A model generated the notes under the pieces. The model was not told where the DNA came from. It worked only from the letters and a program-made list of their open reading frames with translations, and searched no databases. The position numbers were made by a program, and so were the translations under genes. Positions 7,128 through 15,500 of a DNA stretch of 32,726 bases are shown here, piece after piece. This DNA comes from Bacillus sp. J33 (GTDB lineage: Bacteria; Bacillota; Bacilli; Bacillales; Cytobacillaceae). Location of the stretch: contig NZ_JAEL01000064.1 in the NCBI RefSeq assembly GCF_000518885.1, positions 1 through 32,726 of the forward strand. The letters run 5' to 3'. Position 1 is the stretch's first letter. Each line of letters opens with the position of its first letter.

Positions 7128-8130
7128 TTATGTGCAGCATTCACCTATAACTTCCTCTAAAACTCCCAATCCTTCTGTAAGCTGTTCGTCTGTTGTGACA
7201 AGCGGGGTGAGAAGACGGATAATATTGCCGTACAATCCAGCACTCATAATGATCAGTCCGCGTTTATGCGCTTTTGCCAAGATTTCCTGAACAATTTCTT
7301 TATTTGGTTCCTTTGTGATTTGATCTTTTACAAATTCCATTGCGCACATTGCTCCTAATGAACGAACTTCACCCACTTCCTTATATTTTAAAGGAAGCCC
7401 TGAGAATTTTTCATTAAATACACTTCCAATTTCATTTGCCCTGTTCAATAAATCTTCTTCCTCTATAGTGCGAATGACTTCTATCGCTGCTATGCACCCA
7501 AGCGGGCTTCCCCCATAAGTTCCGCCGATTTCGCCAATATAGGTGAATCCATAATTTCGGCTCTTCCCGTTACAGCACTTATCGGCAATCCTGCACCAAT
7601 CGACTTTGACATCGTAATGAGATCCGGCACGACATCATAATGCTCCATGGCAAACATTTTTCCGGTTCGGCCAAATCCTGTTTGCACCTCGTCGGCAATA
7701 AAAAGGATGCCATATTTATCACAAATCTTCTTAACACCTTTTACAAAATGCGCGGATGGCATGACAAATCCGCCTTCGCCCTGTACAGGTTCCATGATGA
7801 TCGCCGCAATCTTTTCCGGAGGCACTTCACTCAGGAAAAATGTTTCATATTTTTTCAGTAATGCGTTATCGGATCTTCACCAGATAAGCCTTCACTGCGA
7901 TAATAATTCGGATATGGCCATTTATATGTTTCAGGTGCAAATGGGCCGAATTCATATTTATAGGGTTTTACCTTGCTCGTTAAACTCATGGCCATATATG
8001 TACGCCCATGAAATCCCCGCTCAAAAGATATAATTCCTTTTCTGCCAGTGAATTTCCTTGCTATTTTAACCGCATTTTCTAATGCTTCTGCCCCAGTGCT
8101 TAAAAAGAACGTTTTTTTGTCATGATTTCA
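7128..8130 (-). pseudogene. gabT: 4-aminobutyrate aminotransferase, truncated and frameshifted
   Basis: Three pieces in different frames together match GabT from about residue 105 of ~440 to the C-terminus. The first, about 8130-7870, contains [20 protein letters not shown] and [14 protein letters not shown]. The frame breaks near 7869 (one base missing after GEDPIT). The second runs to about 7547 and contains the EPVQGEGGF motif, DEVQTGFGRTG and the PLP lysine in TMSKSIGAGLP. One base is missing after AEIMDSP. The third, GEIGGTYGGSPLGC onward, ends at the normal C-terminus. The whole first ~100 codons are replaced by unrelated DNA joined to the yodQ end. In life it would convert GABA and 2-oxoglutarate to succinate semialdehyde and glutamate. 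The single-base breaks could be sequencing errors, but the 5' loss cannot. Confidence 0.9.
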
Positions 8131-8266
8131 AGGGGTGATGCCACTCCTCGTCTCAACCGTACCAGCGGGGTAATCTTTGATTCGCACTCCCACATAAAAT
8201 CGTACCTTTCTCTCCAATCCCCACGGGGCTAAAACAACAAAATTCAGCATTAACAGAGCTTCCTAA
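8128..8266 (-). repeat. Decayed copy of repeat family A replacing the gabT 5' end
   Basis: Read on the minus strand from 8266, the sequence aligns with the left part of the complete element at 28638-28825. Matching blocks in order are TTAGG/AGCTCTGTTAA, GCT, TTGTTG-TTTTAGC, GGATTGGAG, AAGGT-CGA, GGGAG, ACCCCGC-GGT-CG and GACGAGGAG. Many substitutions and gaps separate the two. Its outer end coincides with the yodQ stop codon (TAG lies inside the terminal TTAGG). The inner end stops abruptly in gabT coding sequence, and the right terminal repeat is missing. Confidence 0.7.
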
Positions 8267-9525
8267 TTTGTGCTGCACCATTCCATAATGGCCAGAGCAA
8301 TAATTTCAGCAGCATCGAAAACTTCCTGAATGGAAATATACTCGTTTACATCATGTGCCGCTTCTGTTACGCCCGGACCAAATACAACAACTGGAGTATT
8401 TCCGATCCTGGATAATATTCCTCCATCTGTTCCCCAAGGCGATGCTTCAACTGCAGGCTGCTTGCCTTTTACTGCCTCATACGACTTCGATAAAACTGAC
8501 ATAAGCGAATGACCTTCTTCCAGATTGCCCGGAAGCCAACGGCCGCCGAACCATTCAACATGGGGAGGATTTTTCTTAAGCCAATGGTCACTTTCAGCAG
8601 CCTCTATCAGGCACCTTTCCAGCTCTTGTTCAGCAGACTTCATATCCTCATCAGGCGCAACCCCCATCCTTCCTTCGATTATCGCAATATCCGGAACAGA
8701 GGATGGCCATTCTCCGCTCTTTATTTTTCCTATATTAATAGGGATTGGAATAGGGATCTGGCTATAGAGCGGATCTGTTATCCTAAGGTTTCTTGCTTTC
8801 TCCAGCTCCTGAAGTTTTGCAATGGCAATCATTGCTTTTTCAATGGCATTAACGCCCTCATAACGGGTGCCTCCGTGGGCAGACCTGCCTTTAACCGTTA
8901 TCCGGAACCACATGGAACCCTGCTGTTTCGGAAAGAGCTTCATATTTGTAGGTTCCGGAATGATTGCCCCATCAGCTGTATATCCACGCAGGACAGCAGC
9001 CAATGTGCCAGCGCCGCCGCTCTCTTCTTCTATGACACTTTGAAAAATTATGTCTCCTTTAAGCTTAATTCCCAAAGATATAATGGCTTCCATAGCCAGG
9101 AGTAGCGAGACAGTTCCGCCTTTCATATCCGATGATCCGCGTCCATACAGCTTTCCATCTTCAATCCTTCCGCTAAATGGATCATGATTCCAATCATTCC
9201 TGTCCCCCTCAGGCACAACATCAATATGTCCATTGAGGATTAGGGATTTCCCGCCTCCTGATCCCTTCAAGGTAGCCACCACATTGGGATTTCCGGAAAA
9301 ATCCTTTCTGTCAGAGCAAAAAGCAGGATGTTTGATCAAATCGTCCTTGCCAATCTCCCAAATATCAAGAGTTAGTCCCAGTTTGCGGCATTTTTCAATA
9401 ATCACAGCCTGTGCGCTGCTTTCGTTTCCGCGTGTACTTCCTTCCTGGACAAGCTGCTGAAGGATTCGAATTCCCCTATGCTTATTATCTTCAAGCCATT
9501 CTTTAATCTTTTGTTGTACTTCCAA
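8263..9525 (-). CDS. yodQ: M20 family deacetylase YodQ (ArgE/DapE-like)
   Basis: This zinc-dependent amidohydrolase of the ArgE/DapE group has 420 residues. Metal-binding and catalytic residues are visible: His100 in GHIDVVPEGD, Asp133 in YGRGSSDMKGG, the Glu pair at 166-167 in IEEESGGAG, Glu191 in IIPEPT, and a late His in EAAHDVNEYI. The lid domain has the usual VKGRSAHGG. The start is a TTG at 9525, because GGGAGGGAG lies 8 bases upstream; longer frames have no ribosome site. In this cluster it probably removes the acetyl group put on by YodP, after the carbon chain has been shortened, releasing 4-aminobutyrate. That substrate is inferred from the pathway order. Confidence 0.9.
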   Translation of the reverse strand: MEVQQKIKEWLEDNKHRGIRILQQLVQEGSTRGNESSAQAVIIEKCRKLGLTLDIWEIGKDDLIKHPAFCSDRKDFSGNPNVVATLKGSGGGKSLILNGHIDVVPEGDRNDWNHDPFSGRIEDGKLYGRGSSDMKGGTVSLLLAMEAIISLGIKLKGDIIFQSVIEEESGGAGTLAAVLRGYTADGAIIPEPTNMKLFPKQQGSMWFRITVKGRSAHGGTRYEGVNAIEKAMIAIAKLQELEKARNLRITDPLYSQIPIPIPINIGKIKSGEWPSSVPDIAIIEGRMGVAPDEDMKSAEQELERCLIEAAESDHWLKKNPPHVEWFGGRWLPGNLEEGHSLMSVLSKSYEAVKGKQPAVEASPWGTDGGILSRIGNTPVVVFGPGVTEAAHDVNEYISIQEVFDAAEIIALAIMEWCSTN

Positions 9526-9578
9526 ATATTCTCCCTCCCTTTCAGATCCCAAACCTATGAAAAATAAAAAAGAATCTA

Positions 9579-10241
9579 TTAATCAAGGATTCTTACATTT
9601 TCAGCAATTGCAAACCTGCATCCAGTTTTATCTATTACCTCCTTAATCGAATGAGGAGCAAACAATTCAGTCAGCATTAATCCTTTCTCTGAAATATGGA
9701 AAACTGCCATATCTGTAATGATCATGTCAACGCAGCGGGCAGAAGTAAGGGGCAGAGTACACTCCTCAACGATTTTAGAATTCCCATATTTATCTGTCTG
9801 GTTCATTAGGACGACCACTTTTTTTGCCTTTTGGGCAAGCTCCATCGCCCCTCCCATCCCCGGCACTTTTTTGCCTGGAACAATCCAGTTGGCCAAATCC
9901 CCCTGCTGGCTTACCTGCAAGGAGCCGAGAATAGTCATATCAACCCGTCCTCTCCGAATCATCCCGAAGGCAACTGTACTATCACAATAGGATGCCCCAT
10001 TGACCACAGAAACTGGGAAACCGCCAGCATTGCAGAGATTTTCGTCTTCCTTTCCTTTTTCAGGGCTGGGTCCCATCCCAATGATGCCATTTTCAGCATG
10101 GAACATAACTTTTATCCCTTGAGGCAGATGATTGGGCACCAGGGATGGGATTCCAATGCCAAGGTTGACAATCATTCCATTCTTTATTTCCTCTGCAGCA
10201 CGTTTGGCTATTCTGTTTCTGATCTCTACTCCCATGCCCAT
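9579..10241 (-). CDS. yodR: Acyl-CoA transferase subunit B (YodR, AtoA-like)
   Basis: This is the beta subunit of a class I (3-oxoacid) CoA-transferase, 220 residues long, the usual size. The catalytic glutamate is Glu50 in the HAENGIIGMG motif; it forms the covalent glutamyl-CoA intermediate. GLGIPSLV-type and GGFPVSVVNGASYCDS segments are typical of the family. ATG 10241 is preferred to the TTG at 10247 because AGGAG then sits about 10 bases away. The gene overlaps the end of yodS by 16 bases, showing coupled translation of the two subunits. In this cluster it should move CoA onto the 3-oxo acid made by YodT and later take it off 4-acetamidobutyryl-CoA; the substrates are inferred. Confidence 0.93.
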   Translation of the reverse strand: MGMGVEIRNRIAKRAAEEIKNGMIVNLGIGIPSLVPNHLPQGIKVMFHAENGIIGMGPSPEKGKEDENLCNAGGFPVSVVNGASYCDSTVAFGMIRRGRVDMTILGSLQVSQQGDLANWIVPGKKVPGMGGAMELAQKAKKVVVLMNQTDKYGNSKIVEECTLPLTSARCVDMIITDMAVFHISEKGLMLTELFAPHSIKEVIDKTGCRFAIAENVRILD

Positions 10242-10918
10242 TTCCAATTCACTCCTTTTGAAGGGACAATATAATCGACAAAAACGCCGGGCGTTACAAT
10301 TTCATCGGGGTCCAAGCTGCCAAGAGCCACAATTTCTTCCACTTCGGCGATCGTAATATCACCTGCCATAGCTACAAGCGGGTTGGTATTTCTTGCACTT
10401 TTGTCATAAATTAAGTTTCCGTAAGGGTCAGCCTTTTTGGCAAACACAATGGAAATCTCGGCAATCAAGGCAGTTTCAACGAGATACTCTTTCCCATTTA
10501 ATGTGCATCTTGGTTTATTGCCTGTTACGATGCTGTTATCCATGCCGATATCGGAAAGAATCGCAGGAATTCCGGCTCCTCCTGCACGAATTCGTTCTGC
10601 AAGTATTCCTTGAGGTGAAAATTCAACTTCCATTTTCCCATCTGTCATTAATTGGCCGGCAACTGGATTTGAGCCAATGTGGGAAGCGATCATTTTTTTA
10701 GCTCTCCCCTGGCTTACTACTTTTCCAATCCCGATATGGGGAAATCCTGAATCGTTGCCTATAAGCGTTAAGTTTTTGATCCCTTTTTCCAGAATGCCAT
10801 CGATAAGGGTAGGGGGGGTACCAATACCTCCAAATCCGCCAAACATGATGGTCACGCCATCACGGAAATGCTCCATAGCTGTATCGATATCAATGATTTT
10901 ATTAAATGCGTTCTCCAT
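10226..10918 (-). CDS. yodS: Acyl-CoA transferase subunit A (YodS, AtoD-like)
   Basis: This is the alpha subunit of the same 3-oxoacid CoA-transferase, 230 residues. It carries the CoA-binding glycine-rich motif GGFGGIGTP near residue 28 and the family blocks LTLIGNDSGF, QGILAERIRAGGAGIPA and ADPYGNLIYDKSARN. The start is placed at 10918, one base after the yodT stop, with GAGG in the end of yodT as ribosome site; an upstream in-frame codon at 10942 lies inside yodT and lacks one. It forms an obligatory pair with YodR. The family includes acetoacetate and succinyl-CoA:3-oxoacid transferases, so the acyl acceptor is predicted only from the neighbouring genes. Confidence 0.93.
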   Translation of the reverse strand: MENAFNKIIDIDTAMEHFRDGVTIMFGGFGGIGTPPTLIDGILEKGIKNLTLIGNDSGFPHIGIGKVVSQGRAKKMIASHIGSNPVAGQLMTDGKMEVEFSPQGILAERIRAGGAGIPAILSDIGMDNSIVTGNKPRCTLNGKEYLVETALIAEISIVFAKKADPYGNLIYDKSARNTNPLVAMAGDITIAEVEEIVALGSLDPDEIVTPGVFVDYIVPSKGVNWKWAWE

Positions 10919-10919
10919 G

Positions 10920-12278
10920 CTACTCAGCCTCTTCCTCTGCAAGGTTCAGGTATTTCTTAGTAAAAATCTGCAATGCTGTCTGAAATCGCTTCGCCAGCTC
11001 GTCAATTTCCCTTTTTGTTATTGTCAGGGGCGGTGCTATCAAAATGGCATCTCCGTCAGCACCATTGGTACCAGCGCCAGCAGGGTAAATAAGCAAGCCT
11101 TGGGCCTGTGCCTCCTGTATTAATTTTTGAGTCATGCCTAACTTTCTTGAAAATGATTCCTTAGTGAAAGGATCTTTAACAAATTCCAGTCCCAGCATGA
11201 GACCTTTTCCTCTTACATCGCCAATAAAAGAAAATTTTGACTGCAGTTTTAACAGCTTGTTTTTCAAATAATCGCCTTTGCTTTCCACCTCTGGGATGAT
11301 GTTATTTTTATCGATATATTCAAGTACAGCGAGAGAAACAGCACATGATTGCGGATTAGCACTTAATGTGTGCCCGCTCATAATGCTTTTGGATCCTTCC
11401 AAAATGGGTTCCATGACCGCATCACTCACAAGTGCGGCAGCAATCGGAGCGTACCCAGCTCCCATCCCTTTTCCGAGCGCTACTATATCAGGCTTTACAT
11501 TCCAGTGTTCCGATGCAAGCATTGTCCCAGTTCTTCCAAAGCCGGTCATTACCTCATCGGCTATGAACAAAATCTCATATCCAGCACAAATTTCTTTTAT
11601 TACTTTGTAGTAATCCTGCGGGGGTGCAATGGCGCCCCCTGCAGCTCCAATTACCGGTTCTGCTATAAATGCAGCTATATTCTCAGCCCCAATGCGTTTA
11701 ATAACTGTTTCGAGCTCATGTGCACACATATAGCCGCAATCAGGCATTTCGAGATTATACGGGCATCGATAGCAATATGGGGGGTGAATGACAGGAAAAT
11801 CCTCAAGCAGCGGTATAAAGCGGGCCCTTCTTCCCGTATGCCCTGACATTGATAAAGCCCCAAGAGTGATGCCATGGTAGCTCATCCACCTTGAGAGCAC
11901 TTTTGTTTTTGTTTGGATCCCTTTTTCCTGCCAATATTGAATCGCAATTTTCATCGCAGTTTCAGTGGCCTCTGATCCGCTGTTCACAAAAAAACACCAA
12001 TTCAAATCGCCAATCGAGACCTCCGCTATTTTATGGGCAAGCTTTTCAGCAGCCTCACTTGTAAATTGAGAACGATAAACAAAGGAAACTTTTTTGGCTT
12101 GTTCATGCATGGCATCAATAATTTCATTCACACCGTGGCCAATATTCGCCGTAATTGCCCCAGATGATGCATCCAAATACTCCTTCCCATCGGTATCATA
12201 TAAATAGACGCCCCTGCCGTAATCAATTACTGGATATTGTGCATCAAGCATCGGCTTAATTAAGTTTGATTGATCCAT
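10920..12278 (-). CDS. yodT: Class III PLP aminotransferase (YodT)
   Basis: This omega-type (class III) aminotransferase has 452 residues. Visible features are the phosphate-binding NSGSEATETAMK at 99-110, Asp241 in FIADEVMTGFGRTG that pairs with the cofactor nitrogen, and the Schiff-base lysine Lys270 in LGKGMGAGYAP. A Cys-rich insertion CYRCPYNLEMPDCGYMC at about 169-185 is unusual and might bind metal, though similar insertions occur in relatives. ATG 12278 is chosen because GGAGGG lies 9 bases upstream; the ATG at 12284 is too close. It is the first gene of the run yodT-S-R-Q-gabT-dehydrogenase. It probably removes the 3-amino group of N6-acetyl-beta-lysine to give the 3-oxo acid. Confidence 0.92.
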   Translation of the reverse strand: MDQSNLIKPMLDAQYPVIDYGRGVYLYDTDGKEYLDASSGAITANIGHGVNEIIDAMHEQAKKVSFVYRSQFTSEAAEKLAHKIAEVSIGDLNWCFFVNSGSEATETAMKIAIQYWQEKGIQTKTKVLSRWMSYHGITLGALSMSGHTGRRARFIPLLEDFPVIHPPYCYRCPYNLEMPDCGYMCAHELETVIKRIGAENIAAFIAEPVIGAAGGAIAPPQDYYKVIKEICAGYEILFIADEVMTGFGRTGTMLASEHWNVKPDIVALGKGMGAGYAPIAAALVSDAVMEPILEGSKSIMSGHTLSANPQSCAVSLAVLEYIDKNNIIPEVESKGDYLKNKLLKLQSKFSFIGDVRGKGLMLGLEFVKDPFTKESFSRKLGMTQKLIQEAQAQGLLIYPAGAGTNGADGDAILIAPPLTITKREIDELAKRFQTALQIFTKKYLNLAEEEAE

Positions 12279-12415
12279 TAACATATCCCTCCACTTTAAA
12301 GAAATGCAAAAAGCGCCTAATGCATAAATATTTTCCTTGCTGCCTTATACAGAATGCCAGCTTATGGCTTAAACTCCGCCCTGAGTGAGTGCTGCCTTCC
12401 GGGCCAATATATTAA

Positions 12416-12423
12416 ATTGTATG
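12416..12423 (-). promoter_or_regulatory. Possible sigma-E -10 element upstream of yodT
   Basis: On the minus strand CATACAAT matches the sporulation sigma-E -10 consensus exactly. A partial -35 (AAAGATT, 5 of 7 positions) lies 13 bases upstream. The element is about 140 bases before yodT. The corresponding B. subtilis genes are known to belong to the sigma-E (mother-cell) regulon, which raises the prior, but the poor -35 keeps this tentative. Confidence 0.35.
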
Positions 12424-12495
12424 AAATGACTTACTAAATCTTTCATAAAGAATGCTCATATCCCCAATTTGAACTACGATGAAAACACAAAAAAA

Positions 12496-12517
12496 CAGCC
12501 ACCGCATTTGGTGGCTG
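12496..12517 (-). terminator. Terminator of the TPR-C39 gene
   Basis: CAGCCACC (12496-12503) and GGTGGCTG (12510-12517) form a perfect 8-bp stem with a 6-base loop, followed on the minus strand by TTTTTTTG. It lies 9 bases after the stop codon of the large TPR gene and insulates yodT from it. Confidence 0.93.
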
Positions 12518-12526
12518 AAAGAATAT

Positions 12527-15500
12527 TTATATCGTACTTTTTTTCAAATTTACAAGATCATCATCTTCTTCTGCAAGATCGTGAAAAAACCCGTCTTCGT
12601 CATGGGCAAAAACATACTCCAGTTCTGCCTCAGCTTCATCAAGTCTATTTAAAATTGATAGATAGCATGCTTTATTATATCTGGCAAATAAAAGCTCCGG
12701 ATCTATAGCACACACTTCCTCCATGAGCTGGAGCGATTTTTCAACGTTCTTCATTTTATGATAAGAAACGGCCAATTCAAGAAATAGTGAGGAATCCTTA
12801 GGGTGTATCTTAAGCCCTTCCTCCATTACTGTTATAGCTTCTTCATATCTTTTCCTAGTATTGAGCAGATTCCCAAATCTGGAGTGTGCCTCATTCTCAT
12901 ACGGATTTTCCGTAATAATTTTGGCGAAAAGCTGTTCCGCCTGGGCAAATCTCATTCTCAGAGTAAATGCAATCGCTTTTAAAAGCATAAGATGGGAATC
13001 GCCAGGCTTTTCTTCAAGACAGGCATCCAGCAGCTTGATGGCTTTATTTACCTCGCCCGCATCCTCAAGCGGATTACCGCCTCCAGCTAGGTGCAGCTGG
13101 GCAAGCTGATAGGCTGTAAGGAAATCCCATCCCTTATCAAGAGAAGCCTTCAATACCTTTTTGGCATCTTCCTCCAAATTCACAGATTCATAGAATCTGG
13201 CCAGGCCCAACGAAGCACCCTTATTCGCAGAATCATGCTTGATTGATAATTCATATAGATCAATAATTACTCCAAACAGAGCAATTTGCCTTGTCTTATC
13301 CCTCATTTTTCGAACAACCCTTCCAAAGAAGGACGGCTTTTGTTGGGGCTCCCAATCTATCGTACTTGCATACTGTTCCAAAGCTTCAGCAGCCAGCTGG
13401 AAAACACGGCTCTTATCTCTTCCCTCTTTTCTAATCTTTGCCGCAAATACAGGGAGCTGTAAGATTTTTTTAGACTCTGCAAATAGCAAAATCAAAGTTT
13501 CATATAATTCGTCCTCTTCCCAGTTTTCCCTTATTAGGCCTTCCAGCATAGATTTTGCTTCTTTATATTTCCTTTTCTTTATTAGACACCTTGCATGGTG
13601 ATGCTTTAACTCAGATAATTCTGGATCCAGCTGCAAAGCTTCCTGCAGGCAGCTTTCTTCCCTAATACTGTCACCTGCTGCACCATATGCATATGAAAGG
13701 CTGTCCAGCCTCCATGTTTCAAGAACCTCCCCTTTCATCCTCTCTATTTTTTCGATAAATTCATGAAGGTCTTCATTGGAAAGCAGGCTTGTTAAATAAT
13801 CGACATTAACTCTTAATGGAGCTTTTTCAAGCAGCTGAAGCATGCAGCTTATTTCCTGCTTTTCATCTCCCATTATTCCATATATCTGTATAAGACGAGT
13901 GTATGCTCCTTCCGCATCTGGATTGAGCAAAATGCTTCTTTTTAATGCTTCTAATGCCAGGTCAAATTGTTCAAGCTTAAAATAAGTTTCGCCTAGCCTG
14001 TAATAGGGAAAACCCGTTTCCTTTATTCCAATGGCCCGTTCGTAAACCCGGATTGCCTTTCCATATTGTCCAGCAGTCTCATATAAAGTACCTGCATAGC
14101 ATAGATAATCAGTGTTGCCTATTGCATTCTCGGCCTTCGCTATAAGGAAAGAAATACCTTGCTCCAGATATGGACTCTCTTCCACAATGTTTACATATAG
14201 CTCCAGTGCCTCATCAAGATTCTGATCAACATAGTTAAATCCTCTTTCAATTAGTGCCAATCCTTCCTCCAGCAGGCTGCTGCTCTCAATCTCTGCGGCC
14301 CAATCTGCAAGCATCTTTCCCCCATTGATCAAAAATTCACTATCTTCGTCAAAGCGTCCAGCATATTTTCTTACAAACTCGGCTGCACTCTCTGGACCCT
14401 TCATTTCTGAAAGGACTAATGCATATCCGAGATAGGCGAAAACTTCTTCAGGATCATTATCTATGCAGGAAATATAAATCTGTCCTGCTTTTTCAAATTC
14501 CTTATGTTCCTTGTAAAAGTCTCCTAAACGGATAAGAATCTGGGCGTTTTTTGTAAGCTCCTTTCCTTTAATTAAAATTTCTTCAGCGCGTGTTTCATCT
14601 TCCAAGCCATTTTCATAAAGGTCTGCAAGTGCCAAATATGGGTAAGGGATTTCAGGTTCCAGGCTTGCCGATATGATGAATCCTCGTTCAGCTTTACGCA
14701 GCTTTCCTTCGATTTGATGGAGCTTTGCTCTTTCGAACCATATATGTGCATCCCATTTATCCTCCCGCAGGAGCTGATTATATATAATCCGGGCTTCTTC
14801 TGTCTTTTCCAAATCGGAGAGAATCAAAGCATGATTAACCCTGATAAAACGGTCTTGCTTATTTAACGCCATTGCAATGTCAGACATTTTCCTTGCTTTA
14901 TCGGGTTCAGAATTATAAAGGAAACATAAGGCAAGATAACTCCATGTATAAAATTGATCCGGATCAAGCTGCAAAGATTTTCTGAAAAATTTAATAGCGG
15001 ATCCGTAATAATCCTTATTTAGATGAATTCTTCCCTGCAAAAACTGGTATAAAGGACTAAACGTTCTTCTTTCAGCCACCGATAAGGTTTCCACAGCCCT
15101 TTCGGTTTGCTGAAAACGGATAAAAGCCTGAGCTGCATGAAGTTTAAAAAAGTCAGACTCAGGATACATGGCAAGAAGTTTTTCTGCACAGTGAAGAACA
15201 AGTTGCTTATACTTATCACCAGCGAAATATTTCACTGCATATATAAGCGTATAAGGATTGTTCATTGTGGAAGATAAAAAATCAGCCAGAATAGGCTCAC
15301 TTTCCTTTTCGTCCTCTTCAACCCTCTCTGAAAGGGAGTGTAGTTCTCTATAATATTGATCTTCTTCAGCATTTAAGAAACTCAGATCATACTCCCTCTC
15401 CATTGGGACTGCTGCAATAGACAAAAAGCCAGAATTAATATGCAGCTTCTGAAACTCTTCATATGTAACGTACATAGTTTCAAGAAAATTGGGATCTTGA

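Noticed and set aside
8131..8235. Group II intron 3' end at the gabT break (GTACGGTT resembles a domain V end)
   Set aside because: No domain V hairpin can be drawn, and the sequence aligns better with repeat family A.
8509..9105. 198-codon plus-strand open frame
   Set aside because: It is antisense to the metal-binding and lid regions of yodQ, whose motifs are unmistakable; no ribosome site.
12290..12345. A second sigma-54-like site before yodT (TAGGCGCTTTTTGCA)
   Set aside because: The GG and GC pairs are only 8 bases apart instead of 10, and the first T-G-G is not conserved.
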